From contig KV908443.1 of assembly GCA_002005505.1 (NCBI GenBank), positions 288,113 through 320,612 of the forward strand: a stretch of 32,500 nt of DNA, read 5' to 3'. The notes under the pieces were generated by a model. It worked only from the letters and a program-made list of their open reading frames with translations. It made no database searches and was not told where the DNA came from. The DNA is from Botryococcus braunii. Lineage: Eukaryota > Chlorophyta > Trebouxiophyceae. Below are positions 1-24,751 of this stretch, one piece after another (the stretch's first letter is position 1; every line of letters begins with the position of its first letter). The position numbers and the translations under genes are program-made.

Positions 1-160
1 GAGGGTGGAGCAAGGGGTAGCAATGCTGGAAGAAAGGGAGATGGACGCCCTCATGAATGAACAGCCCACACATGTTCCAGATGCTCCGGCCTCCCCACCC
101 TACATGTGCAGTACTCAAAACACCCAGGCAGGCAAAGAAGGGAGGGATAGCGACAAGGAA

Positions 161-548
<388 letters not shown>

Positions 549-549
<1 letters not shown>

Positions 550-840
550 GGGGGGGGGGACCAGGAGAGGGGGCGAGTTTGCCCGGTAATCCCATCATAT
601 TAAGGGCCCCTCTGGGGAGGGAAAGGGTTTACACTTTTGAGTGGAAGTTTCTCAGGTGGCTGTTGCCCAGACTAACTGCCTATTACAGGCCCTCTTGAAA
701 AGCTGTTAAAGACGTGTGAGGCGAGGGTCCAGAAGGGCCGACATATTGTGCCGAGCGGAAGAAGAAAGGGGGCAGTGGATACAGACGGCGATGGGAAGTG
801 ACAGAGAGCAGTGGAGATGCTCGTGTGGGTTTTGCCCTGA
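549..840. other. No recognisable feature
   Basis: Unique-looking sequence between the GT array and the 22-bp minisatellite. I looked for the missing N-terminal exon of the myristoyltransferase (a Phe-Trp-x-Thr-Gln-Pro-like stretch before the Val-Pro that opens the first visible exon) and did not find it here on the + strand. Confidence 0.5.
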
Positions 841-1315
841 GGGCACAGTGTGGGGGGAGGTGCTTACTAATGTGGGGGGAAGTGCTGACTGATATGGGAG
901 GAGGTTCTGACTAGTATTGGCGGAGGTGCTGACTGACTCGCGAGGAGGTAATGACTAAAACGGGCGGATGGGCTGTCTAATATGGGAGGAGGTTCTGACT
1001 AATATTGGCGGAGGTGCTGACTGACTCGTGTGGAGGTACTGACTTAAATGGGCAGAGGTAATGACTAAAACGGGTGGAGGTGCCGACTGATACGGGCAGA
1101 GGTGTTGAATTAATATGGGAGGAGGTGCTGACTGATATGGGCAGAGGTTCTGACTAATATGGGCGGAGGTGCTGACTGATACAGGCGGAGGTAATGACTA
1201 AAATGGGTGGAGGTGCTAAGTTAATATTGGCAGAGGTGCTGACTAACATGGGCAGAGGTTCTGACTAATATGGGCGGCGGTGCTGACTAACGGTGATGAC
1301 TCATATGGGCGGGGG
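841..1315 (+). repeat. 22-bp degenerate minisatellite, about 20 copies
   Basis: Tandem units of about 22 bp, of the form GGAGGTGCTGACTAATATGG with variants such as TTCTGAC and AATGACT. The array ends only about 25 bp before the acceptor (CAG at 1334-1336) of the first recognisable myristoyltransferase exon. Nearly every unit carries CTGAC, CTAAC or TTGAC-like sequence, which resembles the algal branch-point consensus, so the array reads as an intronic repeat with many potential branch points. Confidence 0.85.
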
Positions 1316-1336
1316 CAAATTTGGGCGGGGATGCAG

Positions 1337-6530
<5,194 letters not shown>

Positions 6531-9240
6531 CCATTTGTCCTTTTCCCAGCGCTCTGCTCCAGGTCAGTAACAGTGGGGGGCCGATTACTGAAGGTGCCCC
6601 GGTACTTTGGCACTACTGGGGTACCGTCCAGTAAAATTACTCTTCCAATTTGTTATTAAATTTGTCGATGCACCGTTAGATTGGGAAGTCCAGCGAGGTC
6701 GAGTTTGTGTGGGGATATTCCGGCGCAAATTCCTTGCCTCTGCGTCCCGACAATCCCGATTGTGGCAAATTTCGGACTGAAATGTGACCTCATTGGAGTT
6801 GCCAGTGTGATGGACATTCCTGTAACGTTTCCCCTGGACGCCTGGAACCTTCCCAATCTAATTTGTCATAACGAGTGTGTGTTTGTGAAGGGGGGGGGGG
6901 GGTTGGCCGTTCGATTTTAGGGTTGTAAGGTTTTAGTGGTGAGGGGGTGGTGATTTCCTCTTATGGCAAAACGGAAACTTTCCAGCAGTGGAAGCCTGGA
7001 AGCTTTCCAGCCTGCAGGCTGCCACCCGGTTGAGGTGGGAATGCGCTTGACGTGATCAAGACTGGGGTCATGCATACTTAACACATTTTCTAAGGCCCAA
7101 CCGGTGGGCGGAATCCCGGGTCAGGGATTATGCTGTGCCCTAGCGTTCATGCCAAAAATGTGTCCTCTCTATAAGGATCTATACCGGGTGTAACCATGCC
7201 TGCCAGGCTCTATGAGGTTGGCAATATTGACAACATTCTCCATTATTGTGCCCTTGATCCCGAGCTTGAGAAAGGGTGCAACGAATTTTCTCCTGCCCTG
7301 GGGAAACGAGAACATCCAGGTCTCCCTCATGATTAGGAAGGAGGAGGAGAAGAAGAAGAGGATATGCTTCACTTTTGCGTTAGAGGAGAAGAAGAAGAGC
7401 GATGATTGGGCATGTGCAGTGGTTGAGTGCTCTCTGTCTCAAAGAGAGAAGTGTCCTGCAGCTGCTCGCAGCCTAGAAGGACGCTGCTCTCCCATGGGAG
7501 GCCCACGTAGCTAATCTAACATGCCATGTATGTGCGAGGCGTGCCGTGTCGTGTCACGTGTTAGTTGGGAGTCCTCAAGGCCCCGTCCAAGGAGTTTTGC
7601 CATGGTTTGCGGATCAGGCAGATATCCGACATCCTCCAGTGAGGATGCATAAAAGACCATGCTTTGCTTTTGGAAGACCGTGCTGGGCGGCGGGGCTCAG
7701 TGGGCACTAGCTTTTTTTATGGTTGATTTTATAGAACATCTGAGAAGCATTCTCTGCTGCAATTGTTTTCGCATCTTGCTCTAGAACTTGCTTTGACCTT
7801 GAAGTTTGGGTGACATCTGGATGTCATGACCCGGATCACCATGCGATCACGCGGACATTTCTCTACCGGATGCGGTATTTGAAATCTTCCCCCGGGGGGG
7901 ACGGGGGGGGGTTGATATTGGCGGGGTGGGACTCGCTTGGCATGGCCGAATCCGGATTTGGGGCTTATCCTTGTTGCATGAAAGAGGAGTTGGAGGAGCG
8001 GTGGTCTATGCCACATGGGCGGCAGGAGCGTGAGTCAGCTGTGGCTACCTCCATATTCTTGGGCGTGTATTGCATCACTTGTTTAGAGACAAAAGTGAAG
8101 CTGATATTAACCGCACGCGATGCAGTCTGCGGACGTAACACTGCGCATTGTTACGTCCATGCTGGTCGCACACAGCTCGTGTCATGATCAATTGATAATG
8201 AAGGCAAAAAAATTGCGTAATCTCCTATTCAGAAGAAAGGCGTTGCACACCCGTGACAGTGGGTAACTGAGCCTGGAAACCATAGACCTGGAAACCATGG
8301 ACTGAAAGCCATAGGCATGACCCGCTTGGCAACACTTCCCGCATCCTTTCCTTCGTTTCTTTCGCCAATAACATTATTGGCGAAGTTGACTCCCATCAAT
8401 GTGGCACAGTGTTTGCCCGCTACAGCTGAGAATTCACGTGGGTGCTCTTCACAGCTGAGACTCCGCTACACGTATCATGACCGTGATGACCATGACCATG
8501 ATTTCCGAATATAAATCAGAGTAGGAAAGTTGATGCATGCTTCACAAGCCTATTTATTTAATTATGACAGAGTCTCTCGGACTTTTCGAAATACATTACA
8601 TAACCCTTGTCCACAACCAAATTCCGTCAGCAACACAGCTATTACTCGCCACCTTCTCAGCAGACGTCTGCTGCCGCTGTGACAGTGATCTTTGTGCATG
8701 GCAGACCGAAGATCGAACGTGGTGTCCACGATGCGACACGATGCGAGGCATCGATATCAATGGGTGGCGATGCTTAAACCCTTGCGGGTCTCATGAACAG
8801 TACCCGGCACACTAGTGGCCAAAAAGGCGGTCGAGATCGTCCTCACCTCGCAATCATGTAGGGTTGACAGCGGCGCTACTTGGTACGTACCAACTTGGTG
8901 GTATACAACGCAGCTACAGGTCACGGAACGGAGGGAAACTCAACCCCACCATTTCCTTCATGAAGGGACGGTACACATTTTTACAAATAAATAGGTACAA
9001 ACATCAATGATCATTTGTACCTGGCCTGCAGAGTGGCATGCGGCCTCCACTTTCGGAAGTTTCAGATTGTATGTTGGGCTTTTTCTAAAGAGTGAAGCCT
9101 GTCCTAATCGCACACCATGACTCTGTCATGCGGCTACGCGGAATCTAGGGGCCAGATACGACAGGTGACAGTGAAAAGCTCCCGAAGTTTTGATTTGACT
9201 ACAGGAGGGTTTTTGAGTTTAGAATTTGGCCGGTACTTCT
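6531..9240. other. 3' flank of NMT and intergenic sequence, no gene seen
   Basis: Downstream of the stop I find no exon chain with family similarity on either strand. TGTAA, the chlorophyte poly(A) signal, occurs at 6924-6928 and 7189-7193; either could serve NMT, but nothing picks one out. Short ORFs here are below what chance gives. A short imperfect three-copy CCTGGAAACCATAGAC-type repeat lies near 8270-8315. Confidence 0.5.
6676..6861. mobile_element. Possible MITE-like element with 13-bp terminal inverted repeats
   Basis: TTAGATTGGGAAG at 6676-6688 has its exact reverse complement at 6849-6861. The match extends a few bases inward with a 2-bp gap (TCCAG versus TTCCAG). The 186-bp interior shows no protein. 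AATTTGTC occurs just outside the left end (about 6659-6666) and again at 6860-6867, overlapping the right end, so it is not a clean target-site duplication. A single copy in the window cannot prove mobility. Confidence 0.35.
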
Positions 9241-9261
9241 TGGATGGGTAATCCTGATGCT

Positions 9262-9437
9262 GTAGCAGCTTACATGGTGTGGTTAAGGGTATGCTGATAT
9301 GGTATTGCCATGGTACGGCTATGGCGTAGATGCCTTTTTGGCTATGGTGATGTTGTGGTATGGCTATGGTATGTTTTGTTGTATTGCGATGCTGTGGTAT
9401 GACTATGGCATGTTTTTATGGTATGCTGATTCTGTGG
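9262..9437 (+). repeat. Degenerate TATGGTATG-rich minisatellite
   Basis: Imperfect tandem repetition of GGCTATGG(T)..ATGCTGTGGTATG motifs over about 175 bp in the intergenic region. Units vary in length and sequence. Confidence 0.65.
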
Positions 9438-9556
9438 ACGTTCAGGTCTGTGGTTAGCTCACCAGATACACCCATCCCGGCTTTCCCGTTTCTTCCCTCC
9501 CTCCCTTTTCCCCACCCATCCCCACTACTCACTCCCTCCCTCCCGCCCACCCACAC

Positions 9557-9564
9557 GCCGCACG

Positions 9565-9635
<71 letters not shown>

Positions 9636-9685
9636 ACGTACACACACGCGCACACACACACGCGCACACACGCGCACACACACGC

Positions 9686-9766
<81 letters not shown>
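9557..9766. repeat. Long interrupted (CA)n array
   Basis: Two (CA)n blocks with CGCG, ACGT and CACG interruptions between them, in the intergenic region. Any reading frame through it is Thr-His or Cys-Val polymer. Confidence 0.95.
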
Positions 9767-9768
<2 letters not shown>

Positions 9769-9828
9769 GAGGAATTGAAAGCGAACAGGCGCACAGTTGC
9801 CCAAACGCATAATTGCCCGAATTCAATA

Positions 9829-9949
<121 letters not shown>

Positions 9950-12900
9950 ACACATTCAGCCCAGAGGGTGGAATGTTGCTTAGGGCACAGCGACACTCTG
10001 CTTAGATGTGGACGTGAGAGAGCAGCGAAGGTATCTCTGTGCCCCAAACCCCTTGAAAAGGCGACAATTCATTACTTAAATCTTTACATATTTGAGTACA
10101 CACAAATGCTTGTGCATTCACCCACCCTTGCAGGACTTTCCAAAATGCTTTCTAGTATATTCTTTAATGTATGATAGGCACATGGCTTGTGCGCAATGCA
10201 ATCCGTGAACAAGCTGACACTGTGGAAAGGTCTAACGCCTCCCAATTTAAGTTTTCATCTGAAGAATGGCCTAACTCTCAAGTCCATTTCAAGGAACATC
10301 AATATGACATGATCCACTAAACAACGCGAGCGGAAATGCGCCGCAACCGTGTTTTGAAATGACGCCGAGACCTCGCTCGCAACCATGCTGTTGCCACTGA
10401 TATACAGTAGTTGCACGTAGTACTATGTTATTAATCGCCCCTAAGGGTCAAAAGCCAACCTAATTGCACCTAAACAACGCACACACTCCACTGAGGCCAG
10501 GCTGCAAATGCCAGCCTGACAAGTAAAGAATTCACCATGTGTTTGGAGTGCCCCTCCGGTCACCCATAGACTACAGGGCCTCTCGATCTGACTTGCACGT
10601 GCCCCACGAGACACTCTGCCCCCGCAAGACGCAGGCCCAGAAGTCGCGCAGAACAGATGCAAATCCCCGGTATTGAACACGAGGTTGGAACGCCTCTTAT
10701 CAACAGCTTGGAACAACTCTTGGGCAACAGTTGAGAGCCCCACACAAACAATTTCCACGACTTCTAACCGGGAATTAGACTTTATTCATCATACTTCAGG
10801 CTTCAGTCACCACGAACCTAGTAGAACGTTACGACACATGTGCGGGTTGTGGGACGCCCGTTATGGCTTGGACTGGTCATGCCATGGCTGTGAGATACAC
10901 ACACGCCAACCCCAAGCCTCGACGTAGCTGGATTACCAACAGTCTCTCAGGAGGTTATCAGTAGAAGGACTGGCCATATACTTTTTTAGATAGAAACGAA
11001 CTTTTCCTGACCAATCTAATTTAGGTAATGAGACTTTAGCTACAATCCACGCCAAGAGACCTGCAACACTCCCATGCGGTAAACCCGGAAGGTCGCATGC
11101 CCTATTTTGGCAGCATGCATATGTGCAAGGCTTCTAGCATAAAACCCGGAGGCCTCTCGAATCTCTTCGCAGTCCTTTCAACCCAGATCGCACTCAATAG
11201 CCCGCATGGAGCGGCATGACATATTTTCTAGCACACACATGCAGGTACAAGCGCCCGTGACACCCCTTTTTTGGCCTACGACTTAATTATCCCACTCTTC
11301 ACTCGGGTGAGGCGCTGTGAATTCACGTACCTCGCATCCTAACTACAGCAGTGAAGATCTTTATTAGCATCACTGCCAGCGATTCAGTTCCTTGGACCCG
11401 CCGCAGGGCAACATCCATCATCTGACCGGACAAACTAATGATGATGGTTCTTCTTCGGGCTTGTGGCGACCTCATAATCATGGCTTTTTTCCAACCGAGT
11501 CATGACAATAAATTATCCTCTTGCGTAGGTACCCAGTACGTAGCTTCCCCAAGCCCATACGCAATACCCTATCTCTGTCATACTTCAACTTTTCATGCTC
11601 CTGGAGGGGAGCGCACTGCCGTGTCCGAGACATTTCAAGGATGGTCAGTGGTCCTCAATAGGATGCTCTACAGCGATGCACTTCCTTGACTGCATGCAAG
11701 GGGACCGGCTAACCTTTTCTTGTCCCCACTCGGATCATGGTCCCACATGGCCATTCGTAAGGGAAACCGGCTGGTAGACAGTCCCCGTCATTTTGGCTCC
11801 ATGTGGTGGGCCCGAGAGCTTTTCCGGCGGACAAAGTAAAGTTTTGAAAGCACACTGGATCGGCTCGGAGCTGCTCATTTGGGACAGCAAATCAGACCCC
11901 AGACTGTGCTTCTCAAGACTACGCTTGCCATGGGCAGCCGAACCTGAACGCAGCCTCTGGGACCCGACCATCTGTGGAAATGTTTGTCACGGATGTCAAA
12001 CTTGTCCTCCCGACGGGGGAGTGGCGCATTGGCAACACACGGGAAACACTCCCGAGGGTTAGCTACATTATGACACATTGTTATGCTTTTTTGGCCAGCC
12101 AGCGGTGGCCAGAACTCGTACCAGGTACACAGCCAGGCATGGAAAGACCGGCATTATTGACGTGGAACCTAATGTGGTGCACAACTGCTGCCACACTGGT
12201 AACTCACAGCACCTTCTTTTGTGTCACAGCCAGAGCGTCAGTTGGGAACTGTCACAGAGAAAGCGCACACCTCTGCGACAGCCATACGGAGCTAACGAAA
12301 CTGATAGCATAGCGGCAGGACAACCTTCATACCGAAATTCAGTATTGACCTGGACTTGATCCAGGGCCAATATTGATTGTTTGGGACGAGACATCTCCTA
12401 CTCTTCCATCCAGGAACCTATGTTCAGTCATACAGAGCTGGCTCGAACGCCGCACGCTCTAGTCCAGAACTTGACCTCTGTCGCGAGCCCGGCATCCACG
12501 ATTCGAAAAGGAAATGAAATTAAGGTACATTAAGGCTCCAACCAAGTAGTTTTAGACGGCTGGTTTCATGAGCCTTCCAACAGTTGGGGCGCGCTGGTTC
12601 TCAGAGCAATATGTTCTTACAGGCATATCACTCTGAAACCACAGCATGTCTACCATGCTGTTCGACCTGTCAACACTTGCCTACCTCCACATACTCTCTG
12701 TTTACTGTGTTCAAGACTGAGTTTCATCAAGCTCACATGTACAAGACCTGTGCCCTCACTGTGCTTTATCTGCACTCACAGGCTCTCTCAAACAAGGGCT
12801 GCTCACGGCCACATTCCCAAGGAGATGGAAGGGCCAGAGCACAGGAATCCAAACCGCTTTGCAAGCGTAGGATTTGACAGCAATCACACAACCAAGCCAG

Positions 12901-13991
12901 AAGACGGGAAACTAACCCAAACACGTCATGATGCGTAAGTAATACTTCTGTCATAGCGTGCTGCTCCCGATATTGAACATTATCACTCAACACTGCGCAC
13001 GCCACTTCACATGATCGCGGCATGACCGCTGAGTGTAAAAGAGCGACCTTCTGTATCGCAACGCCTCATGGAACTCATCCGTTTGCAAGGAGGTCCTTAT
13101 GAGGTCGTGCTGCAGCGCATTCTTTCCTGTGGCGGTACTAAACAGCCACAGCGGTACCTGGCTTACAAGTTGAGGGGCTGGTGCAACCCTAAGGGGTAGC
13201 CGCACTCACCGGGGTTCCAGAAGTACAGGGCTTGTCTAAATATATTCATGCTCCACAGTATGACATAAAACTGTGAAGCATTGCCACAGAAATAAGATTT
13301 GATGCACGGCATGCCCCCTTACCCTCTGACATTACGTTATTGTGGGCAGGTGCCTCCCCAAGTAACACCCATGACATGTGGGTAACCACCGCAGGGAAAC
13401 CCCACAGCTTAACCGACTGTCAATAAAGTTCGGTCAGCCCTGTGTCGGCTTTCTTATCTAACACGATTTTCCTTCCTCACACTACTGCCCTACACTCAGG
13501 GCCATAAACCAAAGCCGATCTCTTGGCCTTATAACTCAATATTTCACTTTACCACCCACGTTGTGCTCAATCCTCTCTCCCGACCGGGACTCTCATTCAG
13601 AAACGGAAAAAGCAAGTACAAGAGAAAGAAAGACAAAGGAAGATCTCGCACTGGCACCACCATCAAGCTAACAACACCTCGAGGTACCAGCATTCAGGAA
13701 TACCTTGAACACAGGTCTGATCTGTAGGCCAGGAGACAGCCCAATCCATTAAATCAACAAAACGAGGAATCTGCAAGACGGCGTGGGTCCCGAGAGGCGG
13801 AACACCATGATGCCTTTCTGCAAATGATAAATGATGTACGTCTCATCAGACCCCTTGTCTACTCTCCTCCTTCCCAGAAACGCAGCCAATCTCAGAGTTT
13901 CAAATAAGTCGTCCCCCACACCACTATGGTCTCCACTGTACCCCTCACACAATAATCTCCGCCATATCCGATATACTCAGCTGTATTTCTC
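9950..13991. other. Gene-poor sequence, no supported feature
   Basis: About 4 kb of unique-looking sequence between the CT array and the end of the RPAP2 gene. ORFs of 60-110 codons occur on both strands, but none shows recognisable motifs, splice-linked neighbours or biased composition. Part of it (just below 13992) must be the 3' UTR of the minus-strand gene. No tRNA or rRNA was recognised. Confidence 0.5.
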
Positions 13992-21463
<7,472 letters not shown>

Positions 21464-22284
21464 ACGGCTTTGGAGGCGAAAAGCGCAGCTGCACCAAAAC
21501 CCCCTGGTCTAAGAAGCCAAATGACTGAGAGAATCACAACTTGAGTCCAGGGGGAAAGCCGCAGATTTGTGAGTTACAACTCGCTATCCGACCCTTCTTC
21601 GCCCCTCGGCGGATAGAGAGCCGGTTCTCAACCCCGTCTACTATTCAGAATGTATGACGAACATACCTGTCAATAACCTATTTGGTTAGGATTCAACAAG
21701 ATGTAAAATCCACTTGCGAAAGGTGTGACGTCGTCGCGGGTCTACTACGAAGATCGCCCTCCAACTCCGCACCCTCCCACAGATGCCTCCTACGCTTCAG
21801 CCTTAATCTTTACAACCACCAAGCTTGGAAGTGCAGTTCCAAATATCCCTATCAAATAGCCGATTAGGGAATGCCGTACAGTCAGGTCCGGGGTTTGTAC
21901 CGGTACCACTAGCATATTCTGGAAATGCCGGCTACGGGGGAGCAAAGCCCGACCGTGAATTTGGAATCCAGGCGCGGAGAAGGGGATGGGAATATGCACG
22001 TGACGCAATTTTGCAGCGGCGGAGAGCGAGGAAATCAAAATAGAATCTTTCGCTGTGGCCATTGATATTGATTTTCCCGAACCGTGTGTCACCCGGCCGG
22101 AACCTGGAAATTGACATGCCGCTCAGTTGCCGGGGGAAGGAATAGGGCGGGGGTCGGCCCAACTTCATAAGCTACCCCTACTGTAGTTTGAAGCTAGTTC
22201 CAACATTGAGTTATATAATATCGAATGTGTTAATAGGGCCTGCCTTAAGTATACGTGAAATCGCTATTTCTGTCTCCTTCTCAG
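21464..22284. promoter_or_regulatory. Upstream region of RPAP2, possibly a divergent promoter
   Basis: This stretch lies 5' of the RPAP2 start and 5' of the first possible exon of an unidentified + gene. It includes a GC-rich core (about 21940-22150). I see no clear TATA box or other core element, and the label rests only on position. Confidence 0.3.
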
Positions 22285-22700
22285 GCTATTTTCTCATCTC
22301 CGATGAACTGCCTTATGTTCATGCATCTTGGGACTCTGCAGGGATATCCAAAGGTACCTCATTCTCCATTGCTCTCTGACTGTGGGATGGAAATTGAAGG
22401 TTGTAAGCATCTCTTTGTTTTCTCTTGCCACGAAGTTCAACCATTTCTACGAACAATATCCCTGCTTTATATACTTCGTTCCTCTTGTAGGGTTTTGCAG
22501 GTGGTCAGAAGCCAACCGGGATCTCGTCAAGCTTCACTTGAAAGCTTCAACACATGCATGCACTGACTGCTTGGCCTCCCTGCCCCCGTTCTGCTTCTCT
22601 CTCTATCTGGGCTTGTACAATGTGTTTTTATGTCCCGTGGGCTGGCAAGCCCCTGGGACTCCGCAGCGTGAAAGGACTAGCTAGATACCGTGTTCAAAAC
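22285..22700 (+). other. Possible exons of an unidentified + strand gene
   Basis: A pyrimidine-rich acceptor (CTCCTTCTCAG to 22284) opens a 69-bp stretch reading YFLISDELPYVHASWDSAG that ends AAAG before GTACCT (22353/22354). A second acceptor-like CGAAG at 22435 opens a region readable as FNHFYEQYPCFIYFVP. A CAG at 22500 precedes GTGGTCAGAAGCC, readable as WSEANRDLVKLHLK. Phases do not fix a single chain and I recognise no family. It may also be non-coding. Confidence 0.25.
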
Positions 22701-23184
22701 ACCAGTTTAAGCCAATTGCTGTGCGACCTAAAAGTTCTTGGTGCAGCACTCCTGTGCTACGGAGTCTTTCCAATTCCCCACCTGCTCTTGGATTTAACAC
22801 TTTTTGCCTCCCCTGGTCATGTGGACAATGAGAGCTGCTAGAGAGTAACGGAGGATTGAATTCAATGATCTAGCTAGCCATTTTGGACGAAGGGTTGACA
22901 CTAATCGTCAAGCTTTAAATGCAATTCTGAATCTCTGTCTGCATATACATAGAAGGTCTCACAGGTGTAATGGATTGGATATTGTTGAGTTCTGAACATT
23001 ATTAGTGAATGCCTTGTGCTTTAAGTGATCTTCATGTGTGCACTATTAGGATATGGGTCCATTGAGAACAAAGGTACCTTGAGACACGGTAGATTGTGGA
23101 CGCTTTCGAACATAAGGTACAATCTGATCTGGATTACACGTTTGTTGGGTGAACTCTTAAGGCTGCCCCACCGGTGTGAATGCC

Positions 23185-23317
23185 AACTGGTTGTGAAAGA
23201 TGCTGGGCATTTCCAGATCCTAGTCTTGTCCAACAGTTGTGCATGATACTCAGCAGACAGTCGTACGGACTGCAGCTAGAGTAACTTCGTCTACTGACGA
23301 CCTGTCTGCCGTGTACA
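23185..23317 (+). repeat. 133-bp direct repeat, copy 1
   Basis: Nearly identical to 23513-23645, with only two or three differences seen (for example AGATCCTAG versus AGATGCTAG). It contains an imperfect inverted repeat, GCAGACAG..CGT against ACGACCTGTCTGC. Both copies are open for about 18 codons (VVKDAGHFQILVLSNSCA then stop), so the unit could be a duplicated terminal exon. Confidence 0.9.
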
Positions 23318-23512
23318 GGTGCGGTGCGGCAGTGTGTGTTGTATCATAGCTGCTATAGTGAGAGTGAACAAACTTAGTGTACCCTGTAGTCACTTAAACA
23401 GACAAGGGACAGTGACTGCAGGGAGTATAGGCATGTACTTGAACGTAGCCGCCTAGAGCCTTATCTAGTAATTGCTTGATCGGTGCTTGAGTGCAATACA
23501 ATGATGTAACGG

Positions 23513-23645
23513 AACTGGTTGTGAAAGATGCTGGGCATTTCCAGATGCTAGTCTTGTCCAACAGTTGTGCATGATACTCAGCAGACAGGCGTACGGACTG
23601 CAGCTAGAGTAACTTCGTCTACTGACGACCTGTCTGCCGTGTACA
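23513..23645 (+). repeat. 133-bp direct repeat, copy 2
   Basis: Second copy, 328 bp downstream of the first. The 195-bp spacer between the copies has no similarity to the repeat that I can see. TGTAA occurs at about 23505, immediately before this copy. Confidence 0.9.
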
Positions 23646-23929
23646 CCAATGCCCATAACCTTTTCCAGATATATCCTACATACGCTTGCTTTATGTATAC
23701 ACACGCAAGTAGTCATCCCGAAAGAGGCCTGGACATGAACGTGTTCATACAAATGGGAATGCGGTCTCAAGTGCTAAAGGCACGAGACAGATCGTGAGCA
23801 CCATCCTACACACATGATATGGGAGCAATGCAGCCCAGTGAACATGGCAAAGCGTGCCAGTGCACGCCAGCTAGCAATAGGACCATGCAAACGAAACAAT
23901 GGTCTCGACTTTTCGTCATGAAGAAGGAT

Positions 23930-24600
23930 TTAAAACTTAAAAGTTGCTTTATAATTTCACACCAAGGGAAAAGTCATGCCGTGGTGATTGCTAGGTGCGT
24001 GTCGTGCCGTGTGTGTAGTAATTACAATGCCGTGCGTGATTGCTTGCTACTGCTCCAATTGGTGCGTATTGTTGAGGAGTTTCATGTGCCAGTTGGCAAC
24101 GAACCTCCGATGCCAGTTGGGGTGTTGGGGCTCCACATGTGGCGTCCAGAATTGGTGGTTGAGGATTGCGACGAAGGGAGAGAGTTACATATTGATGTGG
24201 TGGGAAATTCCCGGCTGGCCTCCTTGTATTGGGGGGCCCCGGGGTTTTCACTCCTGGGGGGCCTATGGATCGGGCGGCTGCCCTTCTCGGGAGATTATGA
24301 CACATCTACCGCCCCAGGTTATCTTCCGCCCCTTCACTTTTTAGGTTTTTGGTGGGCTTCATGAGGATGCTGTTGCGTTCCTTTCTAGGATGCAAAGGAT
24401 TGTGGGTCAGGCCCATGTTTCTAACGAGGGATTGGTGTGCTTGTCATGGATTTGGTGTTGGAGTTTTCCATTGCTCGGGTGTGGTTCGCAGCTTGTGACG
24501 AGGCTGCCTATGTGAGGTGAAGAGTTCGGTTTTCCGTATTAGGTTAGGCTTTATTTATAGGTTGGTGTCGTGGTCGGTTGTAATTGTATCCTACCACACC

Positions 24601-24641
<41 letters not shown>
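23930..24641 (+). mobile_element. Decayed 3' end of a non-LTR (LINE-type) retrotransposon with A tail
   Basis: Degenerate reading frames carry, in order, a Cys-rich stretch and NYNAVRDCLLLLQLV, then MWRPELVVEDCDEGRELHID, and in another frame VIFRPFTF, a stop and VFGGLHEDAVAFLSRMQRI. This order (Cys motif, HN-x-VRD, RPAD-type with D-x-GR-x-x-x-IDV, then FVPF..E.FG) is the usual C-terminal tail after the reverse transcriptase of LINE proteins in algae and other eukaryotes. Stops and frame changes show it is dead. TGTAA at 24579-24583 lies 18 nt before a run of 40 A (24602-24641), the signature of retroposed polyadenylated RNA. The 5' end is not defined. Family assignment is from recalled patterns. 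Confidence 0.55.
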
Positions 24642-24642
<1 letters not shown>

Positions 24643-24715
24643 AGTCTGTAGGGGCCAACCTGGCAAGGAATGGATTGTAGGAAGGGACGCACGTGGATTC
24701 CCGGAACGCACCATG

Positions 24716-24751
24716 GTTAGATGCAATGATTGGCCAATCATTGCATCTAAC
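24716..24751. repeat. Perfect 36-bp palindrome
   Basis: GTTAGATGCAATGATTGG is followed directly by its exact reverse complement, with no spacer. It lies 74 bp after the retroposon A tail. The centre is TTGGCCAA. Confidence 0.97.

Noticed and set aside
841..1315. CRISPR-like array
   Set aside because: Units are contiguous and degenerate with no unique spacers, and the context is eukaryotic and intronic.
12987..13205. Minus ORF reading HDLIRTSLQTDEFHEALRYR
   Set aside because: The composition looks protein-like, but there is no recognisable family, no splice-linked neighbour and no conserved motif, so it is not called as a gene.
24602..24641. A run of 40 A as an assembly or cloning artefact
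   Set aside because: It follows TGTAA by 18 nt after LINE-like sequence and continues into unique genomic sequence, so a retroposon tail explains it better. Its exact length may still be unreliable.
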